A stretch of DNA of 64,000 nt from Deinococcus sp. YIM 134068 (lineage in GTDB: Bacteria > Deinococcota > Deinococci > Deinococcales > Deinococcaceae), in contig NZ_JAZHPF010000001.1 in the NCBI RefSeq assembly GCF_036543075.1, positions 310,001-374,000 of the forward strand, read 5' to 3'. The position numbers were made by a program, and so were the translations under genes. Numbering within the stretch: the stretch's first letter is position 1; every line of letters begins with the position of its first letter. This document shows, piece after piece, positions 20,246 to 27,857 of the stretch. Below the pieces are notes generated by a model. It did no database searches and had not been told where the DNA came from. It worked only from the letters and a program-made list of their open reading frames with translations.

Positions 20246-20350
20246 GGCTTGTTCCTGGTTTTGTAGGTGCCCAAGATCCGGTCAAGTTTCTGGCGAACAG
20301 GGGTCTACCCCGGTGGACGCACACGTTCATGGTGTAACGCGTACCGCATC

Positions 20351-20382
20351 AGAGGAGTGTTTTGGCCCTCCTCTTCTGTTTT
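20351..20382 (+). terminator. Terminator between ietS and hsdM
   Basis: AGAGGAG (20351-20357) pairs with CTCCTCT (20368-20374), followed by TCTGTTTT. It would separate the ietAS message from hsdMS, leaving only about 20 bp for a promoter before the hsdM start. Confidence 0.55.
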
Positions 20383-20403
20383 GTGGTGGGAGAATGTCAC
20401 TCG

Positions 20404-21972
20404 ATGACCCGCACTCGCCCCCCCAAACTCAAGGCTGAGCAGACCACCGCCCAGCGCCTGTCCAGCGTCGTCAAGAGCGTGCGCGACATCATGCGCAAGG
20501 ACAAGGGCCTCAGCGGCGACGCCGACCGCCTCCCGATGCTGACCTGGCTAATGTTCCTGAAGTTCCTCGACGACCTCGAGCACAACCACGAGGCCGAGGC
20601 CGAGTTCGAGGGCCGCCCCTACCGCCCCGTGCTCGAAGGTGTCTACCGCTGGCGCGGGTGGGCCAGGAGCGACCTGACCGGCGACGACCTCCTCGCCTTC
20701 GTGAACCAGGAGAAGTTCGAGGTCGAGCCCGGCCAGCCCATGCCCGGCCTGCTGGCCTACCTGCGCGGCCTGCAAGGGGAGGGCGCCCGCGACCGCCGCA
20801 CCGTCGTCGCCGAGATCTTCCGGGGCGTGCAGAACCGCATGATCAACGGCTACCTGCTCAAGGAGGTCGTGCAGAAGCTCGACAGCCTGGACTTCACCTC
20901 CAGCGAGGAGAGCCATACCCTGGGGGCGCTGTACGAGGGGATGCTGCGGGAGATGCGCGACGCCGCCGGGGACGCGGGCGAGTTCTACACCCCCCGCGCC
21001 GTCGTGCGCTTCATGGTGACCACGCTGGACCCCCGGCTCGGCGAGACGGTGCTCGACCCTGCTTCCGGTACGGGCGGCTTCCTGGTCGAGGCCTTCGAAC
21101 ACCTCAAGGCGCAGGTGAAGACCACCGAGGACGCCGAGGTTCTGCAAGAGCGCAGCGTCCTGGGGGGCGAGGCCAAGCCGTTGCCCTACCTGCTGGCGCA
21201 GATGAACCTCACCCTGCACGGCATGGAGTCGCCGCAGATCGACTCGGGCAACAGCCTGCGGTTCAACCTCGCGGAGATCGGGGACCGCGAGCGGGTGGAC
21301 GTGATTCTCGCCAACCCGCCCTTTGGCGGGGAGGAAGAGCGGGGCATCCAGAACAACTTCCCCGCCGACAAGCGTACCGGCGAGACAGCGCTGCTGTTCA
21401 TGCAACTGATCATGCGCCGCCTGCGCCGTCAGACCCCCACTCAGAAGGGCGGACGGGCGGGCGTAGTCGTGCCCAACGGTTTCCTGTTCTCCGACGGTGT
21501 GGGCGCACGGGTCAAGCAGGAGCTGTTGGAAGACTTCAACTTGCACACCATCGTCCGGTTGCCCAACGGCATCTTCGCGCCCTACACCAGCATCCCCACC
21601 AACATCCTGTTTTTCGACCGGGGCGGCCCCACGCGGGAAGTCTGGTACTACGAGCACCCGCTGCCCGCCGGGAAGAAGAACTATTCCAAGACCCAGCCCG
21701 TGCAGTTCGAGGAGTTCGCGCCGCCGCTGGCGTGGTGGGGCAACCGAGAGGAGAACGAGCGGGCGTGGCGGGTGGACGTGAGCGCGATCAAGGCCAACAA
21801 CTACAACCTGGACGTGAAGAACCCGAACGCGGCGCAGGACTTCGAGCACATGCCGCCCGAGCAGTTGCTGGCTGACATTCTGGGGAAAGAGCGGCGCATC
21901 CTGGCCTTGCTGGAAGAGTTGCAGGCCGAGCTGGGGCAGCAGGCCGGGAGTGAAGAAGTGGCCCATGCCTGA
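20404..21972 (+). CDS. hsdM: Type I restriction-modification DNA methyltransferase subunit
   Basis: 522-aa N6-adenine methyltransferase. N-terminal HsdM_N helical domain (KSVRDIMRKDKGLSGDADRL, TWLMFLKFLDDLE), the SAM-binding motif I LDPASGTGGFLVEAF, and catalytic motif IV ILANPPFGG. The YTPRAVVRFM segment before motif I is typical. It starts at the ATG 20404 (MTRTRPPKLK); an upstream TTG is in frame but adds a non-conserved leader. It overlaps hsdS by 8 nt. With HsdS it methylates host DNA, protecting it from HsdR. Confidence 0.96.
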   Translation: MTRTRPPKLKAEQTTAQRLSSVVKSVRDIMRKDKGLSGDADRLPMLTWLMFLKFLDDLEHNHEAEAEFEGRPYRPVLEGVYRWRGWARSDLTGDDLLAFVNQEKFEVEPGQPMPGLLAYLRGLQGEGARDRRTVVAEIFRGVQNRMINGYLLKEVVQKLDSLDFTSSEESHTLGALYEGMLREMRDAAGDAGEFYTPRAVVRFMVTTLDPRLGETVLDPASGTGGFLVEAFEHLKAQVKTTEDAEVLQERSVLGGEAKPLPYLLAQMNLTLHGMESPQIDSGNSLRFNLAEIGDRERVDVILANPPFGGEEERGIQNNFPADKRTGETALLFMQLIMRRLRRQTPTQKGGRAGVVVPNGFLFSDGVGARVKQELLEDFNLHTIVRLPNGIFAPYTSIPTNILFFDRGGPTREVWYYEHPLPAGKKNYSKTQPVQFEEFAPPLAWWGNREENERAWRVDVSAIKANNYNLDVKNPNAAQDFEHMPPEQLLADILGKERRILALLEELQAELGQQAGSEEVAHA

Positions 21973-23152
21973 GTGGGAACGGGTGAGGTTGGGAGAGGTG
22001 TTGGAGCTGAAAATTGATGCAGTTCCGGTCGCCCCCGAGCACACTTACAAAATCTCTGGCGTCTACAGCTTCGGGCGCGGACTTATCGCCCGTGGACCTT
22101 TGTCGGGGGCAGAAACCTCTTACAAGGTCTTCCACCGCCTTCACACAGATGACTTCGTGCTCAGTCAGTTGAAGGGCTGGGAAGGGGCATTGGCACGAGT
22201 CACACCTGAGTTTGATGGATGGTTTCTTTCACCCCAGTTTCCAACGTTCCGGGTCATGCCTGATCGTCTGGACATCGAATACTTGGAGCTCTACTGCAAG
22301 CAGGCTTCCGTCTGGGACGAATTGCGGGGACAAGCCAGAGGCATGGGCGCCAGGCGGGACTCCGTTTCACCAGCACGCTTCCTTGCCCTCGACATCCCGC
22401 TCCCGCCCCTGCCCGAGCAGCGGCGCATCGTCGCCCGCGTACAGGGCCTGCTGGGGAAGGTGGAGGAGGCGCGGGGGCTGCGGGGGGAGGCCGGGAAACT
22501 TGTCGAAGCCTTTCAAACCACGCAGGCCAAAACCATCTTCGACGACCTGACTGCCACCTACCCCTCAAAGTCTTTGGGTGAAATGGCCAAACACGTAACG
22601 AGCGGTCCCCGTGACTGGGGAAGCAACTACACCGACACGGGCTGGCGCTTCTACCGGGCACAAGACCTGACTTCAGTAGGTCGGATTTCAGAGCACAACA
22701 AGGCGTTCATTGACGCGAGCAATGATCGGCCATCCGCTAGGGTGAAAGCGGGTGATTTGCTTATGGTCATTACGGGGGCGACTGTAGGACGTTGTGCTTT
22801 ATTCCAGGATCTCAACGAGCCTGGGTACATCAGTCAGCATGTTGCTCTTTGTCGCCTTGATCAAGACATCATCGACCCCGAGTTTGTGCACCAGGCTTTA
22901 CTGAGTCCGCTCGGGCAGAGCCAGCTTCTGGAGGGCCGTTATGGACAGGGGAAGCCCGGCCTGAACCTCGGGCAGATCAAGAATCTGCGCGTTCCTGTTC
23001 CACCTCTGAACGTTCAGCGGCAGGTCCTCTCCGAGCTGCACAAACATAGACAGAGGAGTGGAGGTCTCCGGGCGCTTGGAGCCGACTCACAAGTTGAACT
23101 CGACGCCCTCCCCGCCTCCATCCTCGCGCGGGCGTTTGCGGGGGCGCTGTAG
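21965..23152 (+). CDS. hsdS: Type I restriction-modification specificity subunit
   Basis: 395-aa subunit that sets the recognition sequence. Two target-recognition domains: the first ends in DIPLPPLPEQRRIVARVQGLLGKVEEARGLRGEAG, a conserved coiled-coil spacer; the second ends in LRVPVPPLNVQRQVLSELHKHRQ. The first domain (EWERVRLGEVLELK, then FVLSQLKGWEGALARV) and second (SGPRDWGSNYTDTGWRFYRAQDL, VKAGDLLMVITGATVG) differ, so a bipartite asymmetric site is expected. The second domain region is less GC-rich than its surroundings, a common mark of domain exchange. ATG 21965 is used; an in-frame GTG lies at 21950. Confidence 0.94.
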   Translation: MPEWERVRLGEVLELKIDAVPVAPEHTYKISGVYSFGRGLIARGPLSGAETSYKVFHRLHTDDFVLSQLKGWEGALARVTPEFDGWFLSPQFPTFRVMPDRLDIEYLELYCKQASVWDELRGQARGMGARRDSVSPARFLALDIPLPPLPEQRRIVARVQGLLGKVEEARGLRGEAGKLVEAFQTTQAKTIFDDLTATYPSKSLGEMAKHVTSGPRDWGSNYTDTGWRFYRAQDLTSVGRISEHNKAFIDASNDRPSARVKAGDLLMVITGATVGRCALFQDLNEPGYISQHVALCRLDQDIIDPEFVHQALLSPLGQSQLLEGRYGQGKPGLNLGQIKNLRVPVPPLNVQRQVLSELHKHRQRSGGLRALGADSQVELDALPASILARAFAGAL

Positions 23153-23293
23153 GTGGGGCAGCAGTCCCGCTTCACCTGCCCGGACTGCGACCATCAGGCG
23201 GTGAGGGGGGCGGCGTCGGGACGGGGGAGTTCTGCCGCATGAAGACCATTCACTGCCTACTGGGTACGAAGCGCAACTCACGCTGGCATTCTG

Positions 23294-23318
23294 GCCCCGC
23301 CCCGGAACCCGACGGGGC
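23294..23318 (+). terminator. Hairpin downstream of hsdS
   Basis: GCCCCG (23294-23299) and CGGGGC (23313-23318), followed by TTTGTG. The 300-bp stretch 23153-23458 has no other recognisable feature. Confidence 0.45.
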
Positions 23319-23458
23319 TTTGTGATTCGCAGACCTGCAATCTTGCCGGAAGCTCTCAAGCTGGGCCGAAAAAGAGCGTCATGGACGCATGTGTTTTGTG
23401 CGGATTCAGAATTCACAGTCACAAAATTTTGTGGTTTCGCTGGACCTCTGGAGAGAAC

Positions 23459-23596
23459 GTGACTCAACCTGAAGCCCGGCAGCCCAATTACGCCAAGCGT
23501 GACCGGTATGCCCGTGCCCATGAGCGGCTGACGCTGGCGCGGGGACACGGCCTACACCCTGAAAAGAAGATAGAGGTTGAACAGCGAAATGTCTGA
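23459..23596 (+). CDS. Small basic protein, 45 aa
   Basis: Begins at a GTG preceded by CTCTGGAGAGAAC: MTQPEARQPNYAKRDRYARA then HERLTLARGHGLHPEKKIEVEQRNV. Highly charged, no known domain. Its stop overlaps the ATG of the metalloprotease-like gene by 8 nt, which suggests translational coupling. Too short to be certain; the overlap and ribosome-binding site are the only support. Confidence 0.4.
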   Translation: MTQPEARQPNYAKRDRYARAHERLTLARGHGLHPEKKIEVEQRNV

Positions 23597-24743
23597 TTGT
23601 CGAGCAGAGAAAGTGTCAGAGATGAATGATGACGTGAGAGATAACGGCCTATCGATAGCTGTGCCCCAAACGTTGTTATGGAGGGTACGTTCGCCGACCC
23701 ACCCGCTTCTAGGGGTGGCCCGACACATTATTGACTTGACGCTATCCTGCGCGTTGCAGCACCGTCAGGCCGCTCTAGAGGAAGCTGAATTCCTCCTGCA
23801 GGTTCTACCGCAGGACGAGACTGACGCCCTGTATTTGGATCTGGCGGTCATCCATCACGTGGTCACGCTCCTCACGGGGCAGCCAACGCTGGACCGCATC
23901 ATCATCCCGGTGTACGACGTGGGACCAGGCCGTTCCTGGCGACATCAGGAACGGTACTTGCCATCTACTGCGGGGCGTTTGCCTGTGCACTTGGTGTTCA
24001 TGGACCGTGGACAGGAGCCGGATCTGCGCGCATACGTCTGGTTGGTGCATGAGCTGGTTCATGTCGTTCTCGCCCGCTACCTGCACCTGTTCGCGGAGGG
24101 TCGCCGGTTGGCCGCTCAGCGCGTTCAGGAGTGGAGGCTCGCCGGACTGGCTTCGGATGACCCAGCAAGTGAGCAACTCGCCGCAGAGTTCTCGCGGTAT
24201 TGGTCGCCTGGTCATGATCAGGAGGATTGGCCACACGAGATCGTGGTGGACACAATATGCATGCTGCTGCTCGGACCTGCGTATGCAGAAGCACTTCACC
24301 ATCACTACCGGGAAGTCGCAGCCAACGTTCCTGCTTATTTGATTGAGCCGTCACACATCCCGTTGGAGCTCCGGACCCGGGCCATGATCCGAATGGGCGA
24401 GCATCTGGGCTGGGGGAGTGTGATGCAGCCGCTGCGCGAGTTGCAAAGCGCCTGGGAACAGCAGTGGCCGGAGGCGGCCCGCGCGAGCCGGTACCGGGCC
24501 CTGCGGGACGACGAGCTGATATGGGAAGCGCAACGCGCTGCTCTGGCCTTCTGTGAGGATAGGCAGCTCAGGCGCCTGACACCCGGCCTGCTCGCCACCA
24601 TTACCGAGGCGTCCGACAACGTGGAGAGCCTTGAAGGTATTGAGCTGATCATCGCCGCGTGGTGGGTAGGACGTGAGGTGTCGGATGATGAATACCGCGC
24701 CTGGGGAGCGCGCGCCGTACGCGGTTACGCGGATCACGCGTGA
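23589..24743 (+). CDS. HExxH metalloprotease-like protein
   Basis: 384-aa protein with the zinc-binding motif HELVHVV at H154-E155-H158 and a likely third ligand further on in WPHEIVVDTICMLLLGPAY (E217 or D221), the HExxH-(n)-E/D pattern of gluzincin-like peptidases. No signal peptide or membrane helix, so it acts in the cytoplasm. The rest is helical and unrecognised (MQPLRELQSAWEQQWPEAAR). It ends 14 bp from the end of the convergent Argonaute gene and follows hsdS, so it lies in the heart of the defence island. Substrate unknown; zinc dependence is inferred from the motif. Confidence 0.7.
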   Translation: MSDCRAEKVSEMNDDVRDNGLSIAVPQTLLWRVRSPTHPLLGVARHIIDLTLSCALQHRQAALEEAEFLLQVLPQDETDALYLDLAVIHHVVTLLTGQPTLDRIIIPVYDVGPGRSWRHQERYLPSTAGRLPVHLVFMDRGQEPDLRAYVWLVHELVHVVLARYLHLFAEGRRLAAQRVQEWRLAGLASDDPASEQLAAEFSRYWSPGHDQEDWPHEIVVDTICMLLLGPAYAEALHHHYREVAANVPAYLIEPSHIPLELRTRAMIRMGEHLGWGSVMQPLRELQSAWEQQWPEAARASRYRALRDDELIWEAQRAALAFCEDRQLRRLTPGLLATITEASDNVESLEGIELIIAAWWVGREVSDDEYRAWGARAVRGYADHA

Positions 24744-24757
24744 AGGAGTACGGCCAA

Positions 24758-27091
24758 TCAGATGAGCACGCCAGTACGAGGTTGCTGTCCCTCAGATACA
24801 GCCAGCGCTGCACGGTCGGCGACATGTAGGACCCACGGGAGACTGGTACCAAGGTCCGTCTTGCTGAAACTCAGGTCCGCGCCCCACACGAGATCCTGCA
24901 TGACCGTCCACGGCTCTACGTAACCCGCAAGGGTTGTGACCGTGACGAATAGCGGGTCGGCCGTTCCTTGAGGCAGATACGGTGCGCCCGTGGTTGAGAT
25001 CAGCGCCTGATTCGGGTTATCGAAAGGGAAAGTCACCGTGCCCACCAGAGGATTAAGTACGGCCTCTCCCTGCTGCCGCAGTTGTCGCCAGTACTCAGCG
25101 CGCTTCGAGACTTCCGCGACGGCCCACACGGCCTGCTCGGAGATCAGGCCTTCTGCGGCCCAGCGCGTGTGCAGGGCTTTGAGACCGTCAATCTCCTGCC
25201 ACACCGGGCCTTGGCCATTCAGGTCGCCGTCGCGGATGAACAGTACCCGCTCAAAGTCCGGGTCAGGAACTCGGTCGCGGATGCGGCGCAGGTCGGTGTC
25301 GAGACTCTCACACAGCGAGCCGTCTGGGATGGGTTCCACCTGTGGGCTGTCCACCCGGATGGGGAGCGGTAAGTAGATAGGTTGTGCTGCCGGCGCGGCG
25401 AGACCATGGGCGACACAGGCCATTGCGTAGTTGTTTCGGATACCCCCTACGTCAATGCCGACGTGGACGTTAAAGCTGGAGGGGCTAGCGGTGGTGTAGG
25501 GAATGTACCCAGCTTTGACAGCCAGCTGTTCCAGCAGCAGCCGGTAGCGGCCTCGTACGGGGCGAGGCAAGTCCTTGAACGGGACGTCTTGGTGGCGCTT
25601 CAGGGTGTTGTCGTGTTGGATGCACTGGGAGGGTACGGTCAGCGTGCGTTTGATCTGGTCGTGGGTGTCGCCGTCCTGCTCCGGCCTGTTGCGCCCCTCG
25701 GGGAGAACGGCGATCACGGCGTTGTACCCCTGTGTTTCACACTCGGGCTGGATGTCCTGCGCGTTTCTGTAAGTGAAGGTGCTGAACTCGAAGTCTAGGT
25801 GCTGCTCATGGGCAAGTTGCGTAAGGTGAGCGGCCAACTGCCGCGTATGCCAGGCACCGTAGCTCCCGTGGACAGCCAGCACCGGGATCAGAGGTCTGGA
25901 GCGGAGGTAGCCCGCCTGAGCAAGAGCGGACGTGCGGGCACGGGCACGCTGGCGGATAGCGTCCTCGCCGCTCGCGCCAGGAATCGTCCTGGTGCCGTCC
26001 CCGGTCTTCACCAGAAGAGGGGGAAGGGGAACAACGCGGATCTGGTCGTCCGGCACCACGAACAGTTCCTCGGCGAGCTTTACGCTTACACCGAACGCGT
26101 CGAAGCCGTCGGATGCCGCACGCACTCGGCGCAGCCATTCGGTGCGAGCCTCCACGCTGAGAATTGTTTCCTGGTGCGCGGATCGCGTGATTTGCGTATC
26201 GAGGATCAGCCGGATATTCGCCGGGTCGATGCTGACCTCCTCACGCCCATACGGGCGACACAGGAGCGGCTGTCCGGCAAGGGTGGACTGCTGCGACTTG
26301 GAGAGGTCCGCGTGGGCCGCGAACTGCTCGGGCTGGAGCAGTTCCATGACCTGTGGCGCCTGACCGTCGCGCTGCACCAACACGTTCACGGCTGTCGGTT
26401 CCAGTGCTCGCGTCTTCCGGTTGACGCGCTTGAGCACCACGCGCTCCGCGAGGCCCTTGCAATCTCCCCTCTGCGCGTACTGTTCGATGGTGAGGCCGTC
26501 AACGCTGACGGTGCTGACATGCACCTGCATCACCCAGCGGTGCCCGCGCAGGGTTGTGGGCGTCACTTCGAACCGCCGCGCGAACTGAATGTTCAGTTCA
26601 TCCGGGTGAGCCTTGGGCAGCTCGCAGAGGCCCCGATGGTGCGCCCAGAGCTGACCGAGGTGTGTTCCGGCAGTCTTCAGATGTCTCCGGAGCGCCACGG
26701 CGAGCAGTTCGCGGACAAGCTTCTGCTGCTGCGGGTTATCTCCACGGAGCGTTACGTCCGCGCCACGCCGAACGCTGAATCCCTGGAAGTCCTGGTCTGG
26801 CCACGACCATCCGCGCGGCACCAGCACGGTGTGAGGCGACTCCAGCAGTACGAAACCCCGGCCGGGCGCGTCGGACGGCTGCGCTTTCTTGAGGTCCCAG
26901 ATCAGCTGCTTCGCAGCACCGCTCTCCTCATACGTGAGTTCACCGCCCTGCGGCTGCACGTGGTAGCGCGTAGCGTCCCAGTGCATGGCCTGGGGATTGA
27001 TCACTTCGAAGGCGTTCAGGATGGGTCGTGCGTCATCGGCATGATCTGCGGCTGGCGTCGCGCGGCCTCGGCGGGTAAAGACACCGCTCAC
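24758..27091 (-). CDS. ago: Long prokaryotic Argonaute (pAgo)
   Basis: 777-aa nucleic-acid-guided nuclease of the PIWI family. The MID domain (about 400-530) has DQIKRTLTVPSQCIQHDNTL, matching the K...PSQ...TL pattern that holds the guide 5' end. The PIWI domain (about 540-777) shows D547 in VHVGIDVGG, D621 in FIRDGDL and D759 in WVLHVADRAAL, with E586 or E595 as candidate glutamate finger: a probably complete DEDD set, so slicing is likely. N and PAZ-like regions fill residues 1-400. The GTG start at 27091 overlaps the upstream membrane-protein stop as GTGA; a longer frame exists but only into that gene. Operon: RHH regulator, TM protein, Ago. Guide type and target are unknown. Confidence 0.9.
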   Translation of the reverse strand: MSGVFTRRGRATPAADHADDARPILNAFEVINPQAMHWDATRYHVQPQGGELTYEESGAAKQLIWDLKKAQPSDAPGRGFVLLESPHTVLVPRGWSWPDQDFQGFSVRRGADVTLRGDNPQQQKLVRELLAVALRRHLKTAGTHLGQLWAHHRGLCELPKAHPDELNIQFARRFEVTPTTLRGHRWVMQVHVSTVSVDGLTIEQYAQRGDCKGLAERVVLKRVNRKTRALEPTAVNVLVQRDGQAPQVMELLQPEQFAAHADLSKSQQSTLAGQPLLCRPYGREEVSIDPANIRLILDTQITRSAHQETILSVEARTEWLRRVRAASDGFDAFGVSVKLAEELFVVPDDQIRVVPLPPLLVKTGDGTRTIPGASGEDAIRQRARARTSALAQAGYLRSRPLIPVLAVHGSYGAWHTRQLAAHLTQLAHEQHLDFEFSTFTYRNAQDIQPECETQGYNAVIAVLPEGRNRPEQDGDTHDQIKRTLTVPSQCIQHDNTLKRHQDVPFKDLPRPVRGRYRLLLEQLAVKAGYIPYTTASPSSFNVHVGIDVGGIRNNYAMACVAHGLAAPAAQPIYLPLPIRVDSPQVEPIPDGSLCESLDTDLRRIRDRVPDPDFERVLFIRDGDLNGQGPVWQEIDGLKALHTRWAAEGLISEQAVWAVAEVSKRAEYWRQLRQQGEAVLNPLVGTVTFPFDNPNQALISTTGAPYLPQGTADPLFVTVTTLAGYVEPWTVMQDLVWGADLSFSKTDLGTSLPWVLHVADRAALAVSEGQQPRTGVLI

Positions 27092-27483
27092 GCGCGCTCC
27101 TTGGTGAGGAAGTACGTGACCGCGCTGCCGGTGAAGCCAGTCATGACCGGGAACCATTTATCAAAGATGCTTGAAAGTTGCTGGGCGACATCCGCCTTGT
27201 CCTGGCTATAGAGCAACAGCACCGTATGGTAGTGCCACCAGGTACTGGCAGCCAAAATCGCAATGAAGGCGAAGGCCAGAACGATCGCCGTCCACGAGTG
27301 CTGCAGGCGGATGCGATTCGCAGTTCTGATAGCCAGATCCCGCTCGCCGAGTCCCCTGACGACGCCTGCATTCACCGTAGCCTGCTCCGGTTCGCTCCGG
27401 ACATCCGGCGCCGCAAGATTTTGTACGGCGCCGCCGTCGAGGATATCGTCTGGCTGTTCAGGCTGCTGGTCAGAATGACTCAC
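27088..27483 (-). CDS. Small membrane protein in the Argonaute operon
   Basis: 131 aa. The first 50 residues are acidic and probably cytosolic; helix 1 is about 64-91 (WTAIVLAFAFIAILAAS then HTVLLLY), and a second hydrophobic segment 109-126 (KWFPVMTGFTGSAVTYFL) ends in KERA. It sits 18 bp after the RHH gene and overlaps the Argonaute start by 4 nt (GTGA), so the two are co-translated. Small membrane partners of Argonautes have precedent in the archaeal SiAgo-Aga2 system, where the membrane protein is the toxic effector; a similar role here is only an inference because this Argonaute looks catalytic. Confidence 0.82.
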   Translation of the reverse strand: MSHSDQQPEQPDDILDGGAVQNLAAPDVRSEPEQATVNAGVVRGLGERDLAIRTANRIRLQHSWTAIVLAFAFIAILAASTWWHYHTVLLLYSQDKADVAQQLSSIFDKWFPVMTGFTGSAVTYFLTKERA

Positions 27484-27501
27484 TCGTAGACCTCGGTGGG
27501 G

Positions 27502-27741
27502 TTACTGGTCGAAGTTCTGTAGACGCGGAATAACGACGACGCGCTCCTCGCCATTCTCAGGGTTACGCATGATCACCTCGGTATAGCCGTGCTTCGCCTG
27601 GCTCTGCAGGGCGCGGTTGATCTGCAGCGACTCGCGCACGGTATCGGCCATGCTGGCGTACTCACCCTCGCTGGTCATCTGCTCAAGGGTTTTGAGGCTG
27701 CGCTCGTCGAAAGTGAACGCCACTCGTTTGCTGTTCGCCAT
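27502..27741 (-). CDS. Ribbon-helix-helix regulator of the Argonaute operon
   Basis: 79 aa starting MANSKRVAFTFDERSLKTLE, with helices QMTSEGEYASMADTVRESLQINRALQSQA: the strand-helix-helix pattern of CopG/Arc-like DNA-binding proteins. The tail (TEVIMRNPENGEERVVVIP) is beta-rich. An AGGAGGGGAGATC ribosome-binding site fixes the ATG at 27741 rather than the longer frame. It is the first gene of the RHH-TM-Ago operon and faces the addB-like gene across a 116-bp gap that contains an inverted repeat, so it may repress one or both divergent operons. It could also be an antitoxin to the membrane protein. Confidence 0.8.
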   Translation of the reverse strand: MANSKRVAFTFDERSLKTLEQMTSEGEYASMADTVRESLQINRALQSQAKHGYTEVIMRNPENGEERVVVIPRLQNFDQ

Positions 27742-27798
27742 GATCTCCCCTCCTGGGTGTGATTGGCTGCCGCACTCGTCCGCGCGGTCCAGTACCAT

Positions 27799-27834
27799 AT
27801 TTGCACATAATCGTATGCTTGTAAAGGCGCAAAT
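27799..27834. promoter_or_regulatory. Inverted repeat between the Ago and AddB-like operons
   Basis: ATTTGC (27799-27804) and GCAAAT (27829-27834), 24 bp apart, in the AT-rich intergenic region. It is the likely divergent promoter/operator; exact -35/-10 boxes are not clear. Confidence 0.4.
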
Positions 27835-27857
27835 TGTATGCCAGTATTGCCTCAACT

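Noticed and set aside
20548..22044. 498-aa open frame opposite hsdM
   Set aside because: Antisense shadow; hsdM motifs are unambiguous on the plus strand.
24758..27091. pPIWI-RE family instead of Argonaute
   Set aside because: The MID pattern (IKR...PSQ...TL) and PIWI motifs GIDVG, RDG and ADR match pAgo; no DinG-type helicase or separate REase of the pPIWI-RE module is adjacent.
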